Of a stretch of 64,000 nt of DNA, positions 1 through 11,759 are shown piece after piece. Both the position numbers and the translations under genes were made by a program. The stretch is taken from positions 310,001 to 374,000 of the forward strand of contig NZ_WUMK01000007.1 in NCBI RefSeq assembly GCF_009827055.1, written 5' to 3'. Source of the stretch: Shinella kummerowiae. Lineage in GTDB: Bacteria > Pseudomonadota > Alphaproteobacteria > Rhizobiales > Rhizobiaceae. Each line of letters starts with the position of its first letter. The first letter of the stretch is position 1. A model generated the notes under the pieces. It was not told the origin of the DNA, searched no databases, and was given only the letters and a program-made list of their open reading frames with translations.

Positions 1-2
1 CG

Positions 3-539
3 GTGCCGCGGGTCGTGGCGGAAAACATGGAAATCTACAGGCATCGTTTCCCGGTCGAGGAGGCCTTGGAACGTGTCGAGACCGTCTATAAGCCCTATCA
101 CGCGTGCCTTCGCCGGCTTGTCGTGCGCACCCATGTGATGTTCGGTTTCTCGGTGCTGATCGATTGCCATTCGATGCCGGGCAACATCCGGGTGTCCGGC
201 TCGGGGTTGCGGCCGGATTTCATCATCGGCGATCGCTATGGCACCAGTGCGTCCGGAGAACTGTCACGCACCGCGATGCGGCTTCTCGAGGACATGGGCT
301 TTTCCGTCGTGCGCAACAAGCCCTATGCGGGCGGCTTCATCACCGAGCACTATGGCCGGCCGGCCAAGGGGCTGCATGCGCTGCAGATCGAGGTGAACCG
401 CGGCCTTTACGTGGACGAGACGACACTTGCCAAGAAGCCGGATTTTGCTGTGCTACAGACGGCGATTGCCGCGTTCCTGCAGGACTTTTCCGACCATGTG
501 GAGGATTATGCCGCAGACCGGGCCCTGGCGGCCGAATAG
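3..539 (+). CDS. N-formylglutamate amidohydrolase, 5'-truncated by the window edge
   Basis: C-terminal 178 residues of an N-formylglutamate amidohydrolase (HutG/FGase family), which hydrolyses N-formyl-L-glutamate to glutamate and formate in the last step of one histidine degradation route. The family signature IDCHSMPG is visible near residue 55, followed by the conserved RPDFIIGDRYGTS stretch and a GLHALQIEVNRGLY block near the C-terminus. The frame is open at base 1, so the true start lies upstream. The next gene is hisN, with an sRNA gene on the opposite strand between them. A second family member lies at 33506-34294. Confidence 0.9.
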   Translation: MPRVVAENMEIYRHRFPVEEALERVETVYKPYHACLRRLVVRTHVMFGFSVLIDCHSMPGNIRVSGSGLRPDFIIGDRYGTSASGELSRTAMRLLEDMGFSVVRNKPYAGGFITEHYGRPAKGLHALQIEVNRGLYVDETTLAKKPDFAVLQTAIAAFLQDFSDHVEDYAADRALAAE

Positions 540-551
540 GTCCGGTTTCCT

Positions 552-581
552 CTCAAAAAAAACCGCGCTTGTGGCGCGGTT
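552..581 (-). terminator. Rho-independent terminator of the MmgR sRNA
   Basis: Inverted repeat AACCGCGC/GCGCGGTT (561-568 and 574-581) with a 5-nt loop. On the minus strand it is followed by an uninterrupted run of eight T (555-562). Confidence 0.85.
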
Positions 582-634
582 CAAGTCTAGGGAGGAAACA
601 CCCAAGGAGGGTATTTACAGCCACGAGTGACTGT
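555..634 (-). ncRNA. mmgR: MmgR/suhB-type (alpha-r8) trans-acting sRNA
   Basis: About 80-nt minus-strand transcript inferred from promoter plus terminator. The predicted 5' end (634) opens with a hairpin, ACAGUCA pairing with UGGCUGU around a CUCG loop (617-634). Next come two anti-Shine-Dalgarno tracts, CCCTCC and TTCCTCCC (588-612), then a GC-rich hairpin (561-581) followed by eight T. Known: the Rfam suhB RNA, renamed MmgR, lies in Sinorhizobium between a hisN/suhB-type phosphatase gene and a formylglutamate amidohydrolase gene; it is an Hfq-binding sRNA tied to nitrogen status and polyhydroxybutyrate granules. The same flanking genes occur here. Family assignment relies on synteny and remembered structure. 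Confidence 0.8.
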
Positions 635-640
635 AAGAAA

Positions 641-669
641 AGTGTAATGTTGCGTTGCACAAGTGTCAA
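641..669 (-). promoter_or_regulatory. Housekeeping-type promoter of the MmgR sRNA
   Basis: Minus-strand TTGACA (664-669), exactly 17 bp, then TACACT (641-646). This is a near-consensus sigma-70 promoter placing the start about 7 bases downstream at 634, directly at the first hairpin of the sRNA. Confidence 0.75.
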
Positions 670-809
670 GCGCAACTGCGAAAGAAATTTGCGATCTGTT
701 AAGCAATTTCCTTGCGTGCACCCTTCGCTATGCCCATGCGCATAGCGGTTCCGTTTTCCGGGCCGATGCAGTATGTCAATGGCATCCACAGTCCCTCCGA
801 GAGATCCCC

Positions 810-1583
810 ATGTTGCCTGATCGCGCCTTCTTCGACCGCCTTGCCGATGCTGCAAGGCAAGAAACCCTGCCGCGTTTCCGTGTTGGTGCCGATGTCGTCA
901 ACAAGGAGGCCTCCGGCTTCGATCCGGTGACGGAGGGCGACCGCGCGGCGGAAGCGGCAATCCGTGTGCTGATCGAGCGGCATTTTCCCGACCACGGCAT
1001 CCTCGGCGAGGAGCACGGTTCGGTTGGTCTCGACCGCGAATATGTCTGGGTCATCGATCCGATCGACGGCACGCGCGCCTTCATTTCCGGCGTGCCGGTC
1101 TGGGGTACGCTGATTGGGCTCTATCGCAATGGTGAGGCGGTGATGGGCCTCATCGACCAGCCCTTCACGGGGGAGCGCTATTTCGCGGATGGCAAGGTCT
1201 CGCACTATGCAGGGCCGGATGGGACCAAGACGCTTTCCACGCGGCCGTGCAACAGCCTGTCGGACGCGATCATGTTCACCACCTCGCCGCATCTCTTCAC
1301 CGATACGGCCAAGACCCGCTACGAGGCGGTGCAGGACAAGGTGCGGCTCTTCCGCTACGGCTGCGACTGCTACGCCTATGCGTTGCTCGCCGCCGGCCAT
1401 ATCGACCTCGTCGTCGAATGCGGGCTGAAGCCCTATGACGTCGGCGGCCTCATTCCGGTCATCGAGCAGGCGGGCGGCATCATCACCAATTGGGACGGGG
1501 GGCCGGCGGAAATGGGCGGCCTGATCATCGCGGCCGGCAGCCGCACGGTCTACGACGAGGCGATGGCGCTTCTGAGGGGCTGA
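810..1583 (+). CDS. hisN: Histidinol-phosphatase, inositol monophosphatase family
   Basis: 257-residue phosphatase of the inositol monophosphatase fold, of the HisN type that dephosphorylates histidinol phosphate in histidine biosynthesis in bacteria lacking HisB-type phosphatase. The metal sites are intact: GEEHG at residues 66-70 and DPIDGT at 83-88. The C-terminal motif is KPYDVGGLIPVIEQAGG, where HisN proteins differ from classic IMPases (WD replaced by YD). A CDCYAYALLAAGHIDLVVE block precedes it. ATG 810 is preferred over an in-frame upstream extension because the protein then matches family length and GAGAGA lies just upstream. Cytoplasmic. Confidence 0.88.
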   Translation: MLPDRAFFDRLADAARQETLPRFRVGADVVNKEASGFDPVTEGDRAAEAAIRVLIERHFPDHGILGEEHGSVGLDREYVWVIDPIDGTRAFISGVPVWGTLIGLYRNGEAVMGLIDQPFTGERYFADGKVSHYAGPDGTKTLSTRPCNSLSDAIMFTTSPHLFTDTAKTRYEAVQDKVRLFRYGCDCYAYALLAAGHIDLVVECGLKPYDVGGLIPVIEQAGGIITNWDGGPAEMGGLIIAAGSRTVYDEAMALLRG

Positions 1584-1589
1584 TTCGAT

Positions 1590-2552
1590 TCAGGCGCCGA
1601 GGCCGGTTTCCTCGGCGTCGCTTCCCGGAATGAAGGCTTCGATCGCGGCGAGCGTCTGGGCGCGGAAGCGGTCGGCCTCCTGGAACAGTTCATGGCGGGC
1701 GCCGTCGATCTCGATCAGGCGGGCGGCGCGGAAGATACGCGCGAGATCGCCGATCGCCTTGCGGGGGACAAGGATGTCGGCCGTCGGGCACAGCAGCAGC
1801 GTGGGAATGCGGATGCGCGTCAGGTGGTCCTGATGCGTCACGCGGGCCATGGTCGCGATGGTCTCGTTCAGCCAGCGCGCGCTCGGCCAGCTGATGGAAA
1901 GCTCGGGATGTTCTGCGTAGATGGCGGCGTTGCGGGCAAAGCGGCGCGCATCTGACGTCACGACATTGTTGGCGAAATCGAGCGACGGATCGCCCTTGCG
2001 GAAGGTGCGATTGCCAAGGCCGGTGAGCGAGGCGAGGCGCGCAATGATCGCGATCTTGCGCTGGCTCATCGATTGCCCGGCAAGCGCGACGAAGGGCGCG
2101 GCGAGCACCATGCGTTCGATGCGGTTCTCCAGCAACGGCGCCTGCGAGAGGGCGACGAGCGCGCCGGTGGAATGCGCGACGATGAAGAAGGGCAGGCGGG
2201 CGTCCGGCAGCACGATCCTCTCGAGGAACAGCGAGAGATCGGCCTCGTAATCGGCAAAACGCGCGACATGGCCCGCCCGGCTGCCCGTGATGAGCCGGTC
2301 TGATCCCGCCTGGCCGCGCCAGTCGAAGGTCGCGACCCAGAGGCCGCGCGCGGTCAGGTCGTTGATCGTCTCGAAATATTTCTCGATGCATTCGCTGCGG
2401 CCCTGCAGCAGCACCACCGTGCCCTTGGCCTGGCGCTCCTTCGAACGGAACACCGCATAACGGATTTTCACACCGCCACGGCCTTCCAGGAAACCCGCGA
2501 CGTGGTTTTCCGGAACGGGATTGTCGGCAGTGGCATGCAGGATGGAATCCAT
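1590..2552 (-). CDS. Alpha/beta hydrolase, lysophospholipase (PldB/monoacylglycerol lipase-like)
   Basis: 320-residue serine hydrolase of the Hydrolase_4 (lysophospholipase/monoglyceride lipase) type. An N-terminal block LLQGRSECIEKYFETINDL is characteristic of PldB-like proteins (oxyanion and cap-entry region). The nucleophile elbow is IVAHSTGAL (Ser in HSTG), the acid is likely in LLCPTADILVP, and the catalytic His is in GARHELFQE near the C-terminus. No signal peptide is obvious, so it is probably cytoplasmic and acts on lysophospholipids or acylglycerols. It converges on hisN with a 6-bp gap. Confidence 0.85.
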   Translation of the reverse strand: MDSILHATADNPVPENHVAGFLEGRGGVKIRYAVFRSKERQAKGTVVLLQGRSECIEKYFETINDLTARGLWVATFDWRGQAGSDRLITGSRAGHVARFADYEADLSLFLERIVLPDARLPFFIVAHSTGALVALSQAPLLENRIERMVLAAPFVALAGQSMSQRKIAIIARLASLTGLGNRTFRKGDPSLDFANNVVTSDARRFARNAAIYAEHPELSISWPSARWLNETIATMARVTHQDHLTRIRIPTLLLCPTADILVPRKAIGDLARIFRAARLIEIDGARHELFQEADRFRAQTLAAIEAFIPGSDAEETGLGA

Positions 2553-2616
2553 CGGGCAGTCAGGTCTCGGCGGGCGTCGATGATTGATGGATAGGCGCTC
2601 GCCCTTGAGCCGTCAA

Positions 2617-2705
2617 AGAAAAAAGCCGGCTGCATGCGGCACGGGGGTACAACACATGCAGTCCGGCGCAATTTGACCGGGGAGGAAGGGACGTTACACC
2701 CCAGT
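2617..2705 (-). ncRNA. Candidate sRNA with anti-SD motif and long terminator hairpin
   Basis: Minus-strand region between the lysophospholipase and hsp20 genes. A strong hairpin (GCCGG and CTGCATG arms at 2625-2636 pairing with 2655-2667) is followed on the minus strand by six T (2619-2624). No minus-strand gene lies close upstream to need this terminator. Just 5' of the hairpin the transcript would carry CCCTTCCTCCCC (about 2679-2690), an anti-Shine-Dalgarno tract like those of rhizobial AbcR and alpha-r14 sRNAs. The promoter is not clear to me; the 5' end is a guess. Confidence 0.5.
2625..2667 (-). terminator. Rho-independent terminator, minus strand
   Basis: Twelve-base-pair stem with one bulged base, then a T6 tract at 2619-2624 read on the minus strand. 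It probably ends the candidate sRNA above. Confidence 0.7.
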
Positions 2706-2834
2706 CGTCGAAAGTTTTCGCTTCCGATGCTGCGGTTTTAACAACGGCAAGCTGAACGCTGTCCGAAGCCATCGTTCATCCGGCGTTCATCGGTCAAAAA
2801 TCTTGCGGGGAGAGGGAGCTTTGCCTTTCGCCCC

Positions 2835-2863
2835 CTTGAACGGCAAAAAAGGCATTCCCATCT
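2835..2863 (+). promoter_or_regulatory. RpoH (sigma-32) heat-shock promoter for hsp20
   Basis: CCCCCTTGAA with core CTTGAA at 2835-2840, a 16-bp spacer, then CCCATCT at 2857-2863. This closely matches the sigma-32 consensus (CTTGAA, 13-17 bp, CCCCATNT) and sits about 140 bp upstream of the small heat-shock gene, leaving a long leader. Confidence 0.8.
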
Positions 2864-2871
2864 CATCTTCA

Positions 2872-3002
2872 CGGGCGCCGAAAGGGTCCGTCGAGGTTTC
2901 CGTTGCCACTCCAGGGGCGGAGCCGGATGAACCGGGCTGCACCTTCGGAAATCAGGGGCAGCCTTCAGAAAGATCGCAACCGTTGCTCTGAAGGAGGACA
3001 CC
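2872..3002 (+). promoter_or_regulatory. ROSE-type RNA thermometer in the hsp20 leader
   Basis: Roughly 130-nt leader with a GGCTGC/GCAGCC stem (2935-2940 with 2958-2963) and a final short hairpin sequestering the Shine-Dalgarno. In that hairpin UGCUCU (2984-2989) can pair with GGAGGA (2993-2998), giving U-A, G·G, C-G, U-A, C-G and U·G. Known: ROSE elements of rhizobial small heat-shock genes use a UUGCU-type strand opposite the SD, with an unusual G-G pair, and melt on heating. The match in sequence, position and gene type is strong; the melting behaviour is inferred. Confidence 0.8.
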
Positions 3003-3464
3003 ATGCGTCACGTCGATTTCTCCCCCCTCTACCGTTCCACCGTTGGTTTCGACCGTCTCTTCACCATGCTCGACAGCCTCGGCCAGCCCGAGCAGGCCCC
3101 AAGCTATCCGCCCTACAATATCGAACGCACCGGCGAGACCACCTATCGCATCACCATGGCGGTTGCCGGTTTCGACGAAAGCGAACTGTCGATCGAAGCG
3201 CGCGAACATGCGCTGACCGTCAAGGGCGAGAAGAAGGACGATGCGGCTGAAGAAAGCCAGTTTCTCTACCGCGGCATTGCCAAGCGCGCCTTCGAGCGCC
3301 GCTTCCAGCTTGCCGATCATGTGGAAGTGCGCGCCGCTTCGCTGAAGAACGGCCTTCTCCATATCGATCTCCTGCGCGAAATCCCCGAAGCCGCCAAGCC
3401 GCGCCGTATCGAGATTGCGGCTGTCAACCGCGAAGCCAAGCAGATCGAAGCGCAGACCAACTAA
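3003..3464 (+). CDS. ibpA: Small heat-shock protein, Hsp20/IbpA class A
   Basis: 153-residue alpha-crystallin-domain chaperone that binds unfolding proteins in the cytoplasm as large oligomers and hands them to DnaK/ClpB. The N-terminus (DFSPLYRSTVGFDRLFTML) is typical of rhizobial class A IbpA-like proteins. The core domain PPYNIERTGETTYRITMAVAGF through the conserved GIAKRAFERRFQLADHVEV and the A-x-x-x-N-G-L-L motif (AASLKNGLL) is complete. The start follows GAAGGAGG with good spacing. It is preceded by an RpoH promoter and a ROSE thermometer, so control is both transcriptional and translational. Confidence 0.95.
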   Translation: MRHVDFSPLYRSTVGFDRLFTMLDSLGQPEQAPSYPPYNIERTGETTYRITMAVAGFDESELSIEAREHALTVKGEKKDDAAEESQFLYRGIAKRAFERRFQLADHVEVRAASLKNGLLHIDLLREIPEAAKPRRIEIAAVNREAKQIEAQTN

Positions 3465-3487
3465 TCCCTGCGTTCATTGGGATGAAG

Positions 3488-3518
3488 AAAGGCGGTGCCG
3501 CAGGGCACCGCCTTTTTT
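3488..3518 (+). terminator. Terminator of hsp20
   Basis: Perfect stem AAAGGCGGTGCC/GGCACCGCCTTT with a 4-nt loop and a T-tract, 24 bp after the stop codon. The A-tract on the other side could also let it act for the convergent threonine aldolase gene. Confidence 0.9.
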
Positions 3519-3527
3519 GTTGTCAGT

Positions 3528-3605
3528 CTTCGGCCTGACCCGAGGATCCACCGGCGTGTTCGGAAGGTGGATGGTCGGGTCAAGCCCGACCATGACGGAG
3601 GAGAG
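3528..3605. repeat. Rhizobial palindromic intergenic repeat A, copy 1
   Basis: Mosaic of two hairpin modules: GACCCGAGGATCCACC and GGTGGATGGTCGGGTCAAGC followed by CCGACCATGACGG. The same modules recur at 11620-11710 and 55172-55252, always between genes. It resembles the RIME-like extragenic palindromes of Rhizobiaceae. Confidence 0.8.
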
Positions 3606-3651
3606 GGTGCGGACTTCGGCGTGTCCCCAGCGCCCGCCGAGCGTTCTTGTC

Positions 3652-4698
3652 TCAAAGCGCCGAGAGAAAATTATCGACATCCGCTTCGGTGGTGGCGAAG
3701 CTGGTGACGAGGCGGATGAGGGTCTCGTCATCGCGCATGGTCGCTTTCAGGTCCGGGCTGGCCGGCCAGTCGTAGAAGGCGGCACCCTTGTCCTGCAAAA
3801 CCTTCATCGCATCGTTGCGGATGATGGCGAACAGTTCGTTCGAACCGGTCGGCCAGGCGAGGCGGGCCTTGTCGGACGCGGCAAAGCCGGCGGAGAGGCG
3901 GGCTGCCATGTCGTTCGAATGGCGGGCGAGGGTGAGCCACAGGCCATCGCGGAAATAGGCGTCGAACTGGGCGGCGATGAAGCGGGATTTCGAGAAAAGC
4001 TGGGCCGAGCGCTTGCGCAGGAAATGCATCTGCTGTGCCTTGGCCGGATCGAATAGCACCAGGGCTTCCGCGCACCAGCAGCCGTTCTTCGTGCCGCCGA
4101 AGGACAGGATGTCGACGCCGCGTTTCCAGGTCATTTCTGCCGGCGTCGTGCCGAGATGGGCAAGCGCATTGGCGAAGCGCGCGCCATCCATGTGCAGCGG
4201 CAGTTTGGCCTTCTTCGTGACGTCGGACAGGGCGGCGATTTCCTCCAGCGTATAGGCAGTGCCGGCTTCGGTCGCCTGTGTGATGGTGACGGCCATCGGC
4301 TGTCCGCCATGCACGAAATCCGGCGGAAAGCGGCCGATCGCGGCGGCGAGCGTCTCGGGTGAGAGTTTGCCCGCCTGGCCGTCGATCGGCACGAGCTTGG
4401 CGCCGGTCGCAAAAAATTCCGGCGCGTTGCATTCATCGACGTTCACATGGGCCTCGCGGTGGCAGAAGACCTGCCCGCCCGGACGGTTGAAGCTGGCGAG
4501 TGCCAGCGAGTTGGCCGCCGTGCCGGTGCCGACGAAGAACACGGCGACGTCGCGCTCGAAAATTTCGGAAAACGTCTTTTCCACACGCTTGTCGAGATCG
4601 CTGGTACCATAAGCGGAGGCAAAGCCGCCGGCCGCGTCGACGAGACTCTTTGCGATGTCGGGATGGGCGCCTGCCCAGTTGTCGGAAGCGAAAAACAT
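3652..4698 (-). CDS. ltaA: Low-specificity L-threonine aldolase family protein
   Basis: 348-residue PLP enzyme of the beta-eliminating lyase family that cleaves L-threonine/L-allo-threonine to glycine and acetaldehyde. Seen: the glycine-rich phosphate site FFVGTGTAANSLAL near residue 55, the aspartate in LHMDGARFANAL, and the Schiff-base lysine in SFGGTKNG. Length is normal for bacterial low-specificity enzymes. It is divergent from gltB across 528 bp and convergent with hsp20. Cytoplasmic. Beta-eliminating relatives with other substrates cannot be excluded. Confidence 0.88.
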   Translation of the reverse strand: MFFASDNWAGAHPDIAKSLVDAAGGFASAYGTSDLDKRVEKTFSEIFERDVAVFFVGTGTAANSLALASFNRPGGQVFCHREAHVNVDECNAPEFFATGAKLVPIDGQAGKLSPETLAAAIGRFPPDFVHGGQPMAVTITQATEAGTAYTLEEIAALSDVTKKAKLPLHMDGARFANALAHLGTTPAEMTWKRGVDILSFGGTKNGCWCAEALVLFDPAKAQQMHFLRKRSAQLFSKSRFIAAQFDAYFRDGLWLTLARHSNDMAARLSAGFAASDKARLAWPTGSNELFAIIRNDAMKVLQDKGAAFYDWPASPDLKATMRDDETLIRLVTSFATTEADVDNFLSAL

Positions 4699-5226
4699 GC
4701 GGTTTCCAATGCGAAAATGGGACTTCGAGGGACCATAGTGGAGAAATGATGGCGATCAATCGCCGGAATTGGCGGAAAGCGCCATCCTCCCGAAGAATGA
4801 AAGGAACGGAAACAAAACGTCGAAGTGTCGTAATTTAATTTCAAGCCTTCGACGGTGCGGGCAATTTTTCTTCATGACATGGTGATTATTTGGCATGATG
4901 GCCTTGCAGGGCTGGGGTGTTTCTGGCATAGAACACATGAAATAGGACAGTGTTGCTGTCCTATTTCGGTCAAGAGACCGAGCAGGCGCCTCCCGCGACC
5001 GCGAGAGAGTGCCGCACACGGCGCCGGGTGATGGAGAGGTTCTCTCCTGAAAAGCCCGCCGCCTTGACGGTCCCGATGACATGTCTGGTCGGCCGTCGTC
5101 TTTTTACGGTCGGATCAGGTCCATACAAGAGACGCTCGCGTGGCCGTACTTGCGACAAGGCAAACGGCTGCCACGTGGGCGAAAACGGTTGCCCGCACGA
5201 TGCCGGGCCTAGAAGGAGGGACGACG
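4699..5226. other. Divergent intergenic region between ltaA and gltB
   Basis: A 528-bp gap holding the starts and promoters of two divergent genes. The one clear structure is the palindrome at 4940-4966. The ltaA side (4830-4900) is AT-rich relative to the rest. No convincing ORF with an SD, tRNA or terminator is visible. A few short open frames cross it but lack ribosome binding sites. Confidence 0.6.
4940..4966. promoter_or_regulatory. Perfect 11-bp inverted repeat, candidate operator
   Basis: Arms AAATAGGACAG (4940-4950) and CTGTCCTATTT (4956-4966) flank a TGTTG spacer. No T-tract follows on either strand beyond the arm itself, so an operator is more likely than a terminator. It lies 240 bp from the ltaA start and 260 bp from the gltB start, so either could be its target. 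The binding protein is unknown to me. Confidence 0.5.
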
Positions 5227-9951
<4,725 letters not shown>

Positions 9952-10095
9952 GGCAGCGGTTTTCGACCTTCACCGACTGATTGCGCGCCGTAAAGACAGC
10001 GAAATCAGGATCGAATTCATCTTAACCGGCGCGACAGCGGAGCTGCGCACCGGTCCGGCGCCTTGAAAGCGCCGCCTTGAGTGAGGATTATTGAC

Positions 10096-11553
10096 GTGGG
10101 CAAGGTTACTGGTTTCATGGAAATCGACCGACAGGTGGCAAAGTATCAGCCAGCCTCAGACCGCATCCGCCATTTCCGCGAATTCACCATCCCGATGTCG
10201 GACCCTGAGGTGCAGAAGCAGGCCGCGCGCTGCATGGACTGCGGCATTCCCTATTGCCACGGCCCGACCGGGTGTCCGGTGCACAACCAGATCCCGGACT
10301 GGAACGACCTCGTCTATAACGGCAACTGGGAAGAGGCGATCCGCAACCTGCATTCGACCAACAACTTCCCGGAATTCACTGGCCGCGTCTGCCCCGCACC
10401 CTGCGAGGAGGCCTGCACGCTGAACCTCGAGGACGCACCGGTCTCCATCAAGACCGTCGAACAGGCGATCGCCGACAAGGCCTATGAGATGGGCTATATC
10501 GTGCCGCAGCCGGCGACGGTGAAGACCGGCAAGAAGGTTGCCGTCATCGGTTCCGGCCCCGCCGGCATGGCGGCCGCCCAGCAGCTTGCCCGCGCCGGCC
10601 ACGAGGTCCATCTCTATGAGCGTGAATCCAAGGCCGGCGGCCTGCTGCGCTATGGCATTCCGGACTTCAAGATGGAAAAGAACTTCATCGATCGCCGCGT
10701 CGACCAGATGCGCGGCGAAGGCGTGACGTTCCACTACGGCGTCAATGTCGGCGTCGACAAGCCGATGGCGGAAATGCTCGCCGAGCACGACGCGGTCCTC
10801 TATTGCGGCGGCTCCGAGACACCGCGCGATGCCGGCATTCCGGGCGTCGAATTCGCTGGCGTGCATGATGCCATGCCCTATCTCGTGCAGCAGAACCGCC
10901 GCGTCGGCCGTGAAAACATCGACAGCGTCGGCTGGCCGTCCGATCCGATCCTGGCCGGTGGCAAGCATATCGTCGTCGTTGGCGGTGGTGACACGGCGTC
11001 CGACTGCGTCGGCACGGCGTTCCGCCAGGGTGCCGTCAAGGTCACCCAGCTCGACATCCGCCCGCAGCCGCCGGAAAAGGAAGACAAGCTCGCCGTCTGG
11101 CCGTTCTGGGCGACGAAGATGCGCACCTCCTCCTCGCAGGCCGAAGGCGCGGTGCGCGAGTTCCAGGTCGGCACGCTCGAATTCGTCGGCGACGAGGATG
11201 GCGTCTTGACCGGCGTGAAGTGCTGCCAGGTGGACGACCGCCGCAAGCCGATCGCCGGCACGGAGTTCATCATCAAGGCCGATCTCGCCTTCATCGCCAT
11301 CGGCTTCCGCGGCCCCTTCACCAACAGCGTGCTGAAGGACCTCGGCGACCAGCTCGCGATCAACACCGACAAGCGTGGCTCGTCCAACGTCATTGCCAAC
11401 GAGCGCGACTACAAGACCTCGGTCGACAAACTGTGGACGGCCGGCGACGTGCGCCGCGGCCAGTCGCTGGTCGTCTGGGCGATCCGCGAAGGCCGCCAGG
11501 CGGCGCGCGCCATCGACGAAGCGCTGATGGGTGCGACCACGCTGCCGCGCTGA
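10096..11553 (+). CDS. gltD: Glutamate synthase (NADPH) small subunit
   Basis: 485-residue beta subunit that oxidises NADPH through FAD and passes electrons via 4Fe-4S clusters to GltB. N-terminal cluster cysteines at 46, 49, 54 and 60 ([15 protein letters not shown]) and again at 99, 103 and 107 (CPAPCEEAC) are intact. FAD site [14 protein letters not shown] near residue 150 and NADPH site [12 protein letters not shown] near 300 are complete. I chose GTG 10096 ([12 protein letters not shown]), with GAGGA 8 bases upstream, over the alternative GTG at 10081. Probably co-transcribed with gltB. Confidence 0.95.
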   Translation: MGKVTGFMEIDRQVAKYQPASDRIRHFREFTIPMSDPEVQKQAARCMDCGIPYCHGPTGCPVHNQIPDWNDLVYNGNWEEAIRNLHSTNNFPEFTGRVCPAPCEEACTLNLEDAPVSIKTVEQAIADKAYEMGYIVPQPATVKTGKKVAVIGSGPAGMAAAQQLARAGHEVHLYERESKAGGLLRYGIPDFKMEKNFIDRRVDQMRGEGVTFHYGVNVGVDKPMAEMLAEHDAVLYCGGSETPRDAGIPGVEFAGVHDAMPYLVQQNRRVGRENIDSVGWPSDPILAGGKHIVVVGGGDTASDCVGTAFRQGAVKVTQLDIRPQPPEKEDKLAVWPFWATKMRTSSSQAEGAVREFQVGTLEFVGDEDGVLTGVKCCQVDDRRKPIAGTEFIIKADLAFIAIGFRGPFTNSVLKDLGDQLAINTDKRGSSNVIANERDYKTSVDKLWTAGDVRRGQSLVVWAIREGRQAARAIDEALMGATTLPR

Positions 11554-11619
11554 GATTTACAAAGAGGCACGCCGGTTCTCTGGCGTGCCCGTCGCATACC
11601 ACGTCCTCATACCTCTCTT

Positions 11620-11710
11620 CCGTCATGGTCGGGCTCGACCCGACCATCCATCCACGCGCAGGACGCGGCTGCGGGTCCTCGGGTCAAGCCCGAGGATGAC
11701 GAAGGAGAGG
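11620..11710. repeat. Rhizobial palindromic intergenic repeat A, copy 2
   Basis: Contains CGTCATGGTCGGGCTCGACC (+ strand) and the companion hairpin TCCTCGGGTCAAGCCCGAGG plus ATGACG, separated by a spacer. Same modules as copies at 3528 and 55172. It lies between the convergent gltD and the SGNH-type gene. Confidence 0.8.
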
Positions 11711-11759
11711 GAGGAGGGCCTGGCCCGGATGCATGCTTTCTCGGCGAGGCTGCCGTTGC

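Noticed and set aside
104-745. Alternative frame across the first gene and the sRNA region
   Set aside because: It is out of frame with the conserved formylglutamate amidohydrolase motifs and runs through the sRNA terminator and promoter.
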